From Alviniconcha marisindica (Eukaryota > Mollusca > Gastropoda > Provannidae): DNA of 64,000 nucleotides. The DNA lies in assembly GCA_018857735.1 (NCBI GenBank), contig JABMCL010002596.1:93501-157500 (forward strand). Direction: 5' to 3'. How positions within the stretch are numbered: the stretch's first letter is position 1; each line of letters starts with the position of its first letter. The translations under genes and the position numbers were made by a program. The notes below the pieces were generated by a model, which saw only the letters and a program-made list of their open reading frames with translations, was not told the DNA's origin and searched no databases. Below, one piece after another: positions 53,430 to 63,935 of the stretch.

Positions 53430-54045
53430 CTGAGTTTGACTGGGGATTGGTTTTATGGACTGGCTTGGGAAAGGGTTTATGTGTGGGGTTTACGAATGAG
53501 TTTGACTGGGGATTGGTTTTATGGACTGGCTTGGGAAAGGGTTTATGTGTGGGGTTTACGACTGAGTTTGACTGGGGATTGGTTTTATGGACTGGCTTGG
53601 GAAAGGGTTTATGTGTGGGGTTTACGACTGAGTTTGACTGGGGATTGGTTTTATGGACTGGCTTGGGAAAGGGTTTATGTGTGGGGTTTACGACTGAGTT
53701 TGACTGGGGATTGGTTTTATGGACTGGCTTGGGAAAGGGTTTATGTGTGGGGTTTACGACTGAGTTTGACTGGGGATTGGTTTTATGGACTGGCTTGGGA
53801 AAGGGTTTATGTGTGGGGTTTACGACTGAGTTTGACTGGGGATTGGTTTTATGGACTGGCTTGGGAAAGGGTTTATGTGTGGGGTTTACGACTGAGTTTG
53901 ACTGGGGATTGGTTTTATGGACTGGCTTGGGAAAGGGTTTATGTGTGGGGTTTACGACTGAGTTTGACTGGGGATTGGTTTTATGGACTGGCTTGGGAAA
54001 GGGTTTATGTGTGGGGTTTACGACTGAGTTTGACTGGCCTGACGT
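53430..54045. repeat. 66-bp minisatellite, very homogeneous
   Basis: About 9.5 units of TGACTGGGGATTGGTTTTAT plus GGACTGGCTTGGGAAAGGGT and TTATGTGTGGGGTTTACGAC show almost no divergence. The 66-bp period keeps two + strand frames open (247 and 211 codons, 22-residue repeats). I see no splice or homology support for coding. Confidence 0.95.
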
Positions 54046-54249
54046 GGCCCAGTGCAGTCGACAGGATGTGAAAATCCAGTTACTAACTAACTAAAACCTG
54101 CGAATGGATGGGGACCATTTGTGCTCTGGACGAGTTCTGCCCACAATTTGCTTCATGTTTGAGGACCTTTGCTGAGAGGTGCTTAAAATCACCTTGGAAC
54201 AGTTGGTCCATGGGGGGCAGTTGGTTTGGGGGGGGCGGGGGTACCATGA

Positions 54250-54880
54250 CACCTCTTGGATGAAAAACATCAGTTCATTTGCTCGCCCGGATATAACCGT
54301 AATGGTTGACTGGGCGTAAAACACCAAGTTGCTTACAGTTCATTTGGGGCAACAGACACGAGAAAAGAAAGGGAAAAAAAGAAGGGTGTGTGTGTGGGGT
54401 ACTGTGACATGTCTTGGATGAAAAACGTCAGTTCATTTGCTTGCCCTGATGTAACCATAATGGTTGACTGGGCGTCAACACCAAGTTACTTACAGTTCAT
54501 TTGGGGCAACAGACACGAGAAAAGAAAGGGAAAAAAAGAAGAGGGGTGGTGTGGGGGGTGGGGGGGTACGTGACATGTCTTGGATGAAAAACATCAGTTC
54601 ATTTGCTCGCCCTGATGTAACCATAATGGTTGACTGGGCGTCAACACCAAGTTACTTACAGTTCATTTGGGGCAACAGACACAAGAAAAGAAAGGGAAAA
54701 AAAGAAGAGGGTGTGTGTGTGTGTGGGGGTGGGGGGGTGGGGGGGAGTGTAACCGTGACATGTCTTGGATGAAAAAAGTCAGTTCATTTGCTCGCCCTGA
54801 TGTAACCATAATGGTTGACTGGGCGTAAAACACCAAGTTACTTACAGTTCATTTGGGGCAACAGAAGAAAAAAAAAGTGT
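54250..54880. repeat. ~160-bp tandem repeat built on a dispersed element
   Basis: Four units contain GACATGTCTTGGATGAAAAA, TCAGTTCATTTGCTCGCCCT, TAATGGTTGACTGGGCGT, AACACCAAGTTACTTACAGT and a G-rich spacer of variable length. The core GACTGGGCGTAAAACACCAA is the dispersed motif also seen inverted at positions 20-70, 18815 and 19970. Confidence 0.9.
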
Positions 54881-54889
54881 GTGTTGGGG

Positions 54890-55430
54890 GGGGGGGTGAA
54901 AAAAGAAAGAGCAACATAAAAGAATCGTTACAGTTGTTGGTGTAAATTGTTCCGGACTGTTTCGTTTACCTTCCTGGTTGATGGTGAGTGCTATGTACTT
55001 GCGTCGGCAATTTTCTTTGTGGAGAGAGGTGGGCTTATTTCTCTTTTGCGTGAAGCAGCTGGCATCGCGGTTGGTGGTATTTCAAGCTGAATTGGGGTTG
55101 TGTTTAACCGTTTCATGTTTGACTGTACGTGTAGATCTAGTTTGGATAATAATTATTCCCCTTCCTTGGAACTGCGCAAATGCGTGTGCAGGTTTAATTT
55201 TTGTTTGGGCTGTTGAAGTCGAGTCAAAAAACTTGAATCATCCCTCACAGGGCAATTCAAGAGGAGTGTGTTTTACAGATGGTGTTTTCCTACTGAAGCA
55301 GTATACTGTATTTGGTGGTGTTTTGGTTTCTGGAAGCAGAATAATTCATTCATCACTTTTTATGTCTCATCTCACTTTTTATGACTGTGGAGGCGTAAGT
55401 CTAGATGAAGATTGCTCAGTATTTATGCCA
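54890..55430. other. Intergenic DNA
   Basis: A 155-codon open frame (54978-55445) has no recognised domain and no splice context. The phrase CATCCCTCACAGGGCAATTC also occurs near 12720. I do not call a gene. Confidence 0.45.
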
Positions 55431-56225
55431 GAACCTATTTTCTAAATCTGTGTGTGTCTAAACACTGAATCCAGGCTGCCTGTGGACTTGTGTTTTAGAT
55501 ACGACCGAAAACAGAACAAAAACTAAACCAAACAATGTAGGCTGTTTTTGAGCAGAGGTTGCTCAGCATTCTAAACGCTGACTTACTTTGAATACAGACT
55601 TCCTGTAGTTTTGCAGTTTTAGATATGACTAAAAACAGAACAAAAACAAAACAAAACATTGTAGGCTGTTTCTGAATAGAGGTTCAGTATTTATACAGGA
55701 ACCTGTTTTCTGAATCAGTGTTTTCTAACTGCTGAATGATTTTGAATGCAGATTTCCTGTAGTTTTGCAGTTTTAGATATGACTAAAAACAGAACAAAAA
55801 AAAACAAAACATTGTAGGCTGTTTCTGAATAGAGGTTCAGTATTTATACAGGAACCTGTTTTCTGAATCAGTGTTTTCTAACTGCTGAATGATTTTGAAT
55901 GCAGATTTCCTGTAGTTTTGCAGTTTTAGATATGACTAAAAACAGAACAAAAAAAAACATTGTAGGCTGTTTCTGAATAGAGGTTCAGTATTTATACAGG
56001 AACCTGTTTTCTGAATCAGTGTTTTCTAACTGCTGAATGATTTTGAATGCAGATTTCCTGTAGTTTTGCAGTTTAAGATATGACTAAAAACAGAACAAAA
56101 ACAAAACAAAACATTGTAGGCTGTTTCTGAATAGAGGTTCAGATTTATACAGGAACCTGTTTTCTGAATCAGTGTTTTCTAACTGCTGAATGATTTTGAA
56201 TACAGATTCCTGTAGTTTTGCAGTT
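55430..56225. repeat. ~155-bp tandem repeat, five to six units
   Basis: Units contain TTTTCTAACTGCTGAATGAT, GCAGATTTCCTGTAGTTTTG, AGATATGACTAAAAACAGAA and GTAGGCTGTTTCTGAATAGA. The three middle units are nearly identical and the first is diverged. Confidence 0.93.
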
Positions 56226-57026
56226 TAACGATAAGAAAAAAAAAGTCAACAAAACAGCACAGAAACCTTAAGGCTTATTAGGGACGGGTAAGCTGTTACA
56301 GAACCTGGTTTCTTGGCATGCGAGAGGGCAAGAGTTGAAGTGGGTGTCATACATTGTGTAATCAAACTGAAGCCAGTTGGATGCAAACAGCTGCCTGTGG
56401 TTTGTGCTCATGGTGGCGCCGTTTGCCTGTGCCCACCTGTGCTCTTGTAGCCATGACAACCCCAATGGAATCCTGGGCTGCCTTTGAGTTGAGATGATTC
56501 AGATGTGTACTGAGCGTGCTGTTTGATCCTTTCTTCAGCAGGCTTTTCCTTTTGTCTTTTTTCCTCACCACCCCCCCCCCCCCCCATTTTCTTTTTAATT
56601 GTACATTGTTGTGGTTTGATTGTTTATATATATATATGTGTGTGGTTTGATCGGTTGGTGTCACGCCCCCAGAGAACCATTATGGATCACTGAACTCGAA
56701 GCAGCAATAAATGATAATAATAAAACACCTTAGGTTTTTGTTTAACGTGAAGTTGTCTCCGGAGAGGCACTTGCAAGGACCGAGATCCCAGCAGGTGGGG
56801 AGTAGAGGGGGCAGGGTGACTACGCCTAATGCTACAACGTCACTGCCACGGTTCTGCATGGAGACGAGCTGCGGTTGTTAGACTTACTCAGTGCCGAGTT
56901 GTCTCCAGAAAGGTACACTGGCAGCGACTGCCTGACTCTACTCTGTCGCTGCCACAGTGGTGCGGCATCAGGACAGGCCATGCTGTTGCTCCTTTAGTGC
57001 TGTGTTTGTGGGCGAGTAGGTTATAG
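56226..57026. other. Intergenic DNA with repeat fragments
   Basis: It contains a SINE family 2 fragment (about 56265-56290, AAGGCTTATTAGGGACGGGT), a C-run (56571-56585) and a dispersed repeat with GAAGTTGTCTCCGGAGAGGC. No gene was seen. Confidence 0.5.
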
Positions 57027-57653
57027 CAGGGTTCGCACGGTCTTTGGAAGTTTGGGGAAAATGGGATAAGCTTTTTCAAGGCCTTTGAAAGTCCGTGAAA
57101 ACTGAGTGGGGTCTGTGAATTTTGTGGTCTTCAGAGTGCTAGGGAAATACTATCACTCTGTCAGCTTATCAGTCAGATTGAAAAGAATGCTTGTTTATTA
57201 TGACATAGACAACACGATGCAAATTTTCAGGGAAATCCCCTTCTTCCGGCCACCAAACGACACTTAAACAACAGTGAAACGGTTAAAAACAATGAAAAAT
57301 GATATGAGAGGTGAAGTAACTTATCTTTTTGTTGTTGTTGTTGTTGTGTTCAGTGCTTGCCGGAAGTGCGTATCAGTCAGAAACTGCATTTTCCGAGACT
57401 GAACAGCAGTTTAAAAAATGATGAAAAAAATTGCCATGAAAAACCACAAAGAATGCATTTCCTATCAATTTTGACTGATGGAGTGCGTCGGCCATCGGCT
57501 ACAGTAAGGGTTGCGCCCCTTTACCAGATGTGCAGAAGAGTTGCATACCTTCATGTTGCTTTTCCGCGCCATATTGCGAGCATCATGCCGGGTTTTTGCG
57601 TAACGTTTCGAAATGTGTGTGAATTTTGAAAGGATTTTTCTGTACGAACCCTG
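57027..57653. mobile_element. DNA transposon remnant with CAGGGTTCG inverted ends, carrying a nested MITE A
   Basis: The left end is CAGGGTTCGCACGG and the right end is the complement of CAGGGTTCGTACAG. A MITE A copy sits at about 57177-57350. On the - strand the right part encodes a short Lys/Arg-rich segment (frame from 57683 to 57465) as at the start of a hAT-like transposase, with nothing further. No clear target duplication was found. Confidence 0.7.
57177..57350. mobile_element. MITE family A, nested partial copy
   Basis: It shares GAATGCTTGTTTATTATGAC, GGGAAATCCCCTTCTTCC, ACACTTAAACAACAGTGAAA and AACAATGAAAAATGATATGA with family A. Confidence 0.75.
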
Positions 57654-58234
57654 TGTAGGCTTATTCTGTTCCTGGAGATTCAAAGGTGTCTGTACAAATT
57701 GTCTATACTGTCTAGCTGCTAGAATTTTATTATGACAGTCAGTCTTTCGTGCTATGTAGCTAGAAGATTAGAAGAGCAAGTAACTAGATGCTTTACGCCC
57801 TGTCAGCCGGTACGGTTGTATCAGGGCGAAGAAGGGCAAGGCAATGTACAAATATACACAGATTAGATTCTGTGCGTGATACTTGCAAGGATCACGTCAG
57901 TAATAAATTGCACAACTAGAAGTAAAACACTGAATGTTGAAAGTAGTTGTCCCGGTCTTGGTCCGGCGGTTTTGCTTTATGCTTGCTTGTTTTGCATTCC
58001 TTCCATGTTTGTTTTAGAGTGCTGTGTGCAACCATTAGAAAAGACCTGTCTCACCCTCGTCAGTTTTGATCAGTTCAGTTTCCTTCAAGATGGTATCTAT
58101 GCGCTCGGAAAAGCCCATATGTGCTCCGCCCCGTCTCCCCGTATCTTTGATACGACTTTGTAGTTTAATGCTCGAATTGCTGGCAGCATCTTTCCCTTTT
58201 GTCATTGCCTAACTTATTTTCTACTTTCTCGACC
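57654..58234. other. Intergenic DNA
   Basis: It has a copy of the dispersed motif at 57779-57832 (TTTACGCCCTGTCAGCCGGT, GTTGTATCAGGGCGAA). No gene was recognised. Confidence 0.5.
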
Positions 58235-58465
58235 AAACAAAGGAGAATTAATGGTAATTGATATTAATGGCAGCTGATTGAGGTCGGTCATGTCACAAAG
58301 GAGAATTAATGTTAATGTTAATGGCAGTTGATTCAGGTCGGTCGTCACAAACAAAGGGGAATTAATGGTAATTGATGTTAATGGCAGTTGATTGAGGTCA
58401 GTCATGTCACAAAGGAGAATTAATGGTAATTGATATTAATGGCAGTTGATTCGTTGAGGTCAGTC
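58235..58465. repeat. ~57-bp tandem repeat, four units
   Basis: Units of ACAAAGGAGAATTAATGGTA, ATTGATATTAATGGCAGTTG and ATTGAGGTCGGTCATGTC. Confidence 0.93.
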
Positions 58466-58694
58466 AGGCCACAAGGGACATAATAACAGACCTCCGTTGC
58501 CAGTAATGCGTCCTGTTGACATGCAAGATGGGGAAGGTTTGTGGCTCAGTCAGGGTGGAGCATCGGACCGAAAAATCCGGCAGAATATTGACACGAGTTC
58601 AACTTCAGGTTGTGGCGAGGGATTTTTTCCCCCGAGTTAACTTTCACTGCAAACTCTCGTACGATGTCCGTGCACCCCGTGTGCCCATTTGCAT

Positions 58695-58850
58695 GCCGCT
58701 GTAACATCGTAAAAATCCCCAACACTGGCAGCCATACCATTGTCTGCACACAGGAAAATACTGCACACGCTGGTAGGAATGGGTAGCGCTGCTCTTGCGG
58801 CTGTGACCGTACCCAATTAAGGTGACCAAATTTCCTACAGGGAACCCAAT
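58695..58850. repeat. Dispersed repeat copy
   Basis: It contains AAAATCCCCAACACTGGCAG, CCATACCATTGTCTG, ACTGCACACGCTGGTAGGAA and CCAAATTTCCTACAGGGA: the same family as at 18890, 24000 and 63770 (inverted). Confidence 0.78.
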
Positions 58851-60043
58851 TTTTGTTATTGTTGTAATTAAAGGAAAGGTAAATCCACTGAGGTCACATA
58901 CTAACTTAAATAAGAACAGGATTCTCCCAGCGATTATATCTGAAAATAAAATTTCCTACCCTACATTTTCATACACACTTGGCACACTTTTGCATAGTTA
59001 TTACATATTGCGAATGAATGAGTTGGTGGCGTACTAGAGTGTTGACTATCTTTGGGCTAGCATATTCAGAGTTCTTTCAGTATTGCCAATTGAGTGAACT
59101 TGTGTTTGCATACTTCTTAAGCGACATTGCTTGTTGATTACCAGCAGTTAACGAAGGGATTAGGGAAAGTTACCCTTGGTCTGCTTCAGTTATTGTTAAC
59201 CTTGTTCTTTACTATAAACATTACTTGGATGCAGGAATTTGTATTGACATGTATGGAGTTTTTTTTGATCAGCCCTGAATTAATTACTGTTTCACCATAA
59301 AAAGTGGAATCATTTCTGTTCTGTTTGTGTGTGCGTATGTGCGTGCTTGTGAGTGTGTGCATATATGCGTGCGTCTGTGTGTGTGTGTGGGGGGGGGGCA
59401 GTGTGATGTAACAACTTTAAGCACGGCTTCCTGAACAGATATCGTTCGATGTTATGGCCGCTTTTGCTGTAAAAGGTGTACGTACCGAACGGGTGTAGCA
59501 GGATATCGATTTTCCCAAGCGAGCTGAGAGCGGTTTTTGTTTGTTTCATTGTTCTGTTTTAGATTGTTTCTTTGTTTCCCCAACAGCGCCTCGTTCCTGG
59601 TGGTAAAGCAAGTAGAAAACTGTCAGAACCAGGCAAAACGCCAACTGCGCTGTTCGGGGAACGGAGTTGCGTTATGCAGACAGAAGCGTTGTTTTTACAA
59701 AGCAAGCAAGTTCTGCCAGTTTACTGGTGTGGCGCATTGGTCAGCCGACCGGTCTGCAACTACATACATGCCCCCCACCCCCCCACCCCCACCCCCTCCC
59801 CCACTTCTCCCTCCACACCGCCACTGCCACAATAGTGCAGGCGTTTTGAAAACGATCCGCAAAACAAAAATGTTAACAATATATAGTATAAAAGCGAAAA
59901 ACAAAAACAAAACGCTTTTAGTAACTGCTTACTACAAAAACAAACTTGTGTACAGTCCAGTTATTGAAGCGTTTTGTTGTGTATACATTTTTAACCTTTT
60001 GTATGGTTTGATTGATCTGCAAATCACACGTCCTCCAAAGTAA

Positions 60044-60051
<8 letters not shown>
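58851..60051. other. Intergenic DNA
   Basis: No gene was recognised. The open frame 59537-60043 has no identifiable domain and runs across a C-rich block (59770-59805) and into the (CA)n tract. A GT/G tract lies at 59326-59398. Confidence 0.5.

Positions 60052-60088
<37 letters not shown>
60052..60088. repeat. (CA)n microsatellite
   Basis: A CA run immediately upstream of a MITE family A copy. Confidence 0.92.
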
Positions 60089-60093
<5 letters not shown>

Positions 60094-60107
60094 CACACAA
60101 CAACCCT

Positions 60108-60432
60108 GAAACAAGAATGACTGCTAGCGTTCTAAAACAAGATCGAAACACATAACTTGAAAGGTTCAAAGTAACGCTATGTATTAGCACAAAAACACAC
60201 TCTGCAATGGAAGAATTCTTCCAAGCACTGGACAGGGGGAAAAACATAGCTCAACCAAAAACAGACGAATGATTTAGCTTTTCATCTCATTTTTCATCGT
60301 TTTTCACCGTTTAACTGATAAGCGTCGTTTTGTAGCTTGACAAAAGGGATTACCCCGAAAATTTGCAGACTGTGTTTTTGTCCTGATAAATAGCGTTCCT
60401 TTGAACCGTTTTTGTGTTTGGACCTCCGAAGG
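60108..60432. mobile_element. Foldback MITE family A, both ends present
   Basis: The left end AACAAGAATGACTGCTAGCG, TTCTAAAACAAGATCG and AACACATAACTTGAAAGGTT pairs with the right end CCTGATAAATAGCGTTCCTT, TGAACCGTTTTTGTGTTTGG. The interior contains GTAGCTTGACAAAAGGGATT and ACCCCGAAAATTTGCAG. Confidence 0.8.
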
Positions 60433-60638
60433 TAAGTCTTGGTTTGGAACCAAACGGAAAGGAACTGTTCCCTAAATAGACTGGTGCACAGACAAACAAA
60501 CAGACCGACAGTAAGAAACACAGCTATATAGATTGGATGGGTAGTTTCCAACCCTCGTCGTCAAACTGCTGTGTCTGCATGTATGTAAAACATTCGAAAC
60601 AGTCGGACAAAAGAGAATAGTAAGTAAGTAAAGTAAAC

Positions 60639-60927
60639 ATGGTGGTTAACGTCCACAGAAACTATAAGGCTTATTGGAGGTGGGGGAAGAGGGAGATTAT
60701 ATGCCTATCGCTACACTATCACTACCGGAATGACTCCTGCATTCAGATGGGCAGCGATGAGAGCCATTTTAATGTTTCATTAATTGTGAGGGACAAAGTC
60801 ACAAGACCGAATCCACATATCAGAACCCTTTTCCAAGAGAAAGGAGAGCCGATGCGGTACCGAACCGAGGTCCTTCCGCTCACCAGCCTCAACGCCTTAC
60901 CGCCAGGCCAAACCAAACCGGCTCATT
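60639..60927 (-). mobile_element. tRNA-derived SINE, family 2, full copy
   Basis: On the - strand: TGAGCCGGTTTGG, GCGGTAAGGCGTTGAGGCTG, B box GGTTCGGTACC, then ATGGCTCTCATCGCTGCCC and the end at GTTTCTGTGGACGTTAACC. It is about 80-85% similar to 17583-17893. Confidence 0.87.
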
Positions 60928-61639
60928 AGCAGGGGGAATAACCCTTATTACTATGGGAGATCCACGGTAACTCATAGGTACCACGCATTAGTTCACATTT
61001 CAACAGGTCGGCAAACAGAATGAATGACAAGGAAGGAACAGAAAGTCAGGCAGAAAGATCAATAGTTTGGTTTTCTTTTTAACGCATGATTCTTCTGATC
61101 AAATCAAGACACTGAATTGAAAACCAGCATTGCACATGACAAACAAACAGGAGCTTTTGGTTTTAATTTCCAGCCGAAGAGCAAAAACTGACAAACACTT
61201 TATAAAAGAAAACATATCCGCACCCACCGTCAAGCATTAAGACACTGACTGCGTCGTTTGTTTCAATCCGGTCGAGGCAGGAACAGTGTTTCAATCCGGT
61301 CGAGGCAGGTACAGTGTTTCAATCCGGTCGAGGCAGGAACAGGGTGGCCTTTCAAGTGAATCTCAGTGTCACAACTCGTCAGTTGCCTCTCCCGACTTCG
61401 AAGGCGCGCGCAGCACGCACAAACTAAATAGTAGATCGTTACGCACGTTAAAGATCCCGTCGGTATAACTTTCAGCAAGGGAAGGCCTTAGGCCTACGGT
61501 CGGTGGATCCTGCTACCACGTGATAGTGGCAGTTGAGTCAAACTGATGACTGTGGTTGTTCCCAACGAAAATCAGATCAGATCAAATAAAATATGAAATA
61601 AAATAAAATATATCGAACATTTTCCTATCAAAAATCTGA
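60928..61639. other. Intergenic DNA with a small tandem repeat
   Basis: Three copies of TTTCAATCCGGTCGAGGCAG plus GAACAGTG (28 bp) lie at 61258-61342. No gene was recognised. Confidence 0.55.
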
Positions 61640-61925
61640 CACAGAACGAGGCCCAGAGTGCTCATGCAGAATCAACACACAAGGGAGATAATTGGCACTC
61701 GAAAGACGTCACGCAAACACTGACAACAACAAAGACCTGAGTCGCCTACGGTAACTCTCACCTGGCCTGGCGTGCGTGCGTGCAAAACACAAAGTACATA
61801 TAAACTCCACCAGGGGTATATCCTTTGAGGAGGTACCTCTGGTGGAGTTTATGTACCATGTATTTACACTTCAGTGTGTGACGTCTTTCGAGCGGTAATT
61901 AACTCCTTGTGTGTTGATTTTCCAT
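61640..61925. mobile_element. Foldback MITE family B, both ends
   Basis: The left half has AATCAACACACAAGGGAGAT, AACAACAAAGACCTGAGTCG and CATATAAACTCCACCAGGGG. The right half is inverted: CCTCTGGTGGAGTTTATGTA, CGTCTTTCGAGCGGTAATTA and ACTCCTTGTGTGTTGATTTT. The outermost inverted pair ATCAACACACAAGG / CCTTGTGTGTTGAT is perfect over 14 bases. Confidence 0.85.
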
Positions 61926-62269
61926 TCAGTCCCTGATCCATTCGAAATCAATGACCCATAATAATAATAATAATAACAGTAATTGATAAAAAATAATAAT
62001 AATTAAAAATCCAAAATTATTGTCAAGGCTGATAGCATGAAGACTGCATAGTGGGTCGTGGCCTACCAAATGTTTGCTACCTATACCGACAGGGGAGACA
62101 ATGGAGGTGGGTACATTATTGTCAGCGCAGGATGTGCAAAGTCTACTCAGCAGGGACGTATTAACGGTTTCCTATTACCGGGAAAAGCAGTGAGGATAGG
62201 GTGGGGTGGGGGGGGGGGGGGGGGGGGGGAGTTTGCTGTAATTCTCTTCGCCAGCACAGACACTAGCAA
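61926..62269. other. Intergenic DNA
   Basis: (ATA)n tract at 61960-61980 and a poly-G run at 62208-62230. No gene was seen. Confidence 0.5.
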
Positions 62270-62395
62270 GGGTGTAGAATTATAATTATGTGATCCTGCC
62301 TTCCGGAGGATGTCGTAAACAATTATATAATTATAATTATGTGATCCTGCCTTCCGGAGGATGTCGTAAACAATTATATAATTATAATTATGTGA
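62270..62395. repeat. 57-bp tandem repeat, 2.3 units
   Basis: AATTATAATTATGTGATCCT, GCCTTCCGGAGGATGTCGTA and AACAATTATAT, with perfect identity between the first two units. Confidence 0.93.
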
Positions 62396-62574
62396 TCCTG
62401 TCTATCCAACTGACGTCCAGTTGCTAGGGCTCTCTGGCAGGAAATTAGAGAATAGGTGGGGGTTGGGGGAAGAGGGAGACGGGAGGAGGGAGTTTTTTTT
62501 TTTTTTTTTGCAACACTTTCTCTTCGCCATCAGAGCACACCAGCAAAACTGTAGGACTGCAGGTCTACCAGACT

Positions 62575-63130
62575 GACAGTTGAGTTGCTAGGGGTACAGA
62601 GTGCTGGGGTGGGGCAGAAGTTGCGGGATCTGACGTCACTGATGTTGCTAGGGGTACAGAGTGCTGGGGTGGGGCAGGAGTTGCGGGAGCTGAGGTCACT
62701 GCTGTTGCTAGGGGAACAGAGTGCTGGGGTCGGGCAGACGTTGCGGGGACTGACGTCGGCGTGCTGGGGTGGGACAGAAGCTGCGAAGGGCTGACGTCAG
62801 AAGTTGCGGGGGCTGGCGTCACTGATGTTGCTAGGGGAACAGAGTGCTGGGGTGGGGCAGGAGTTGCGGGGGACTGACGTCACTGATGTTGCTAGGGGAA
62901 CAGAGTGCTGGGGTGGGGCAGAAGTTGCGGGATCTGACGTCACTGATGTTGCTAGGGGTACAGAGTGCTGGGGTCGGGCAGAAGTTGGGGGGGACTGACG
63001 TCACTAAATGTTGCTAGGGGTACAGAGTGCTGGGGTCGGGCAGAAGTTGCGGGGGACTGACGTCACTGAAGTTGCTAGGGGTACAGAGTGTTGGGGTCGG
63101 GGAGAAGTTGCGGGGGCTTGTTGCAGTTGT
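62575..63130 (-). repeat. ~60-bp exon-edge minisatellite covering the end of the Ly6-like gene
   Basis: About nine units, on the gene strand CCGCAACTTCTGCCCGACCC, CAGCACTCTGTACCCCTAGC and AACATCAGTGACGTCAG. The copy nearest the gene (63068-63128) is the actual coding end: it encodes PPQLLPDPNTLYP and the TAG stop. The array is therefore an amplification of the C-terminal codons, the stop and the 3' flank. Confidence 0.93.
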
Positions 63131-63240
63131 CTCCCAGGCAGCAATACTCGCAGGTGATGCCATCGGAAAGTTGGTTGGTCTCGATATTCTTGCACTCGTC
63201 GTCGTTGTTGATGTTGCGGCACTTGGATTCACTGGTACAC
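63075..63240 (-). CDS. Terminal exon of a Ly6/uPAR-like (three-finger) cysteine-rich protein, 5' partial
   Basis: The acceptor (GTGTTCCAG|GTGT on the - strand) lies just above 63240. The exon begins with the last base of a codon, then encodes CTSESKCRNINNDDECKN, a middle with NQLSDGITCEYCCLGDNCNK and the tail PPQLLPDPNTLYP-stop, 54 residues. The C-x3-CC-x3-D-x-C-N ending is the hallmark of Ly6/uPAR/three-finger domains, where CC and the final CN form the last disulfides. Such proteins are secreted or membrane-anchored; the signal peptide and earlier exons would be beyond 64000. No GPI-signal-like hydrophobic tail follows the CN, so a secreted or receptor form is more likely. Gene identity is unknown. 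Confidence 0.75.
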
Positions 63241-63261
63241 CTGGAACACACAAGAGAATGC

Positions 63262-63440
63262 TTACTACTACTACTACTACTGCTACTACTGCTACTAGTA
63301 TTACTACTACTACTACTAATGTACATTTATCATGTGTTCATACAGCGCCCTGAGCGCTCAGGTGATACATATTAACCTAAATATGATATTCTATACACAC
63401 GTAGAGCATAGTCCTACCAAAACAATTTACATAAAGTATT
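63262..63440 (-). mobile_element. LINE 3' tail, inverted
   Basis: On the - strand: TATGTAAATTGTTTTGGTAG, GACTATGCTCTACGTGTGTA and GATAAATGTACATTAGTAGT, ending in (AGT)n. It is the same tail as the copies at 2942, 24306 and 35575. Confidence 0.83.
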
Positions 63441-63489
63441 ATACGGAAAAACAAACACACGCACTCCACACGCACACAGTGATGTGTCA

Positions 63490-63620
63490 CACACACACAC
63501 ACACACACACACCCACACACACACACCATCTCTGCACGTCACGCACCCCGCACCACGCACCACACGCACTAACACCCCACCACGCACCACCACCACGCAC
63601 GCGCACGCACACGCACCACG

Positions 63621-63700
<80 letters not shown>
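63490..63700. repeat. (CA)n-rich tract
   Basis: CA and ACGC-type repeats, with a pure CA run at about 63625-63700. Confidence 0.93.
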
Positions 63701-63705
<5 letters not shown>

Positions 63706-63764
63706 GGCCACCCACCCACCCTTAAGAACTTCATTATCCTCCCCTTAAAAAAACTTTATTAATC

Positions 63765-63935
63765 CCTCTCGGAATATTCGGGTCACCATACCCGGCTAAG
63801 GCCACACAGCAGCCGCATGAGCAGCGCTACCCATTCCTACAGGGTGTGCAGTGTTTCACGTGCTCAAATAATGGTATGGCTGCCAGTGTTTGGGATTTTT
63901 AACGTCAGCGCAGATCTTGATACATGCATGCGATT
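63765..63935 (-). repeat. Dispersed repeat copy, inverted
   Basis: On the - strand: AAAAATCCCAAACACTGGCA, GCCATACCATTATTTG and GTAGGAATGGGTAGCGCTGC, matching copies at 18890, 24000 and 58695. Confidence 0.75.

Noticed and set aside
53351..54094. 247-codon repeat protein
   Set aside because: The 66-bp array is open in two overlapping frames at once, with no splice sites, signal peptide or known repeat family.
54978..55445. 155-codon open frame as an intergenic gene
   Set aside because: No recognisable domain, no splice context, Cys/Leu/Val-rich low-information peptide; left as intergenic.
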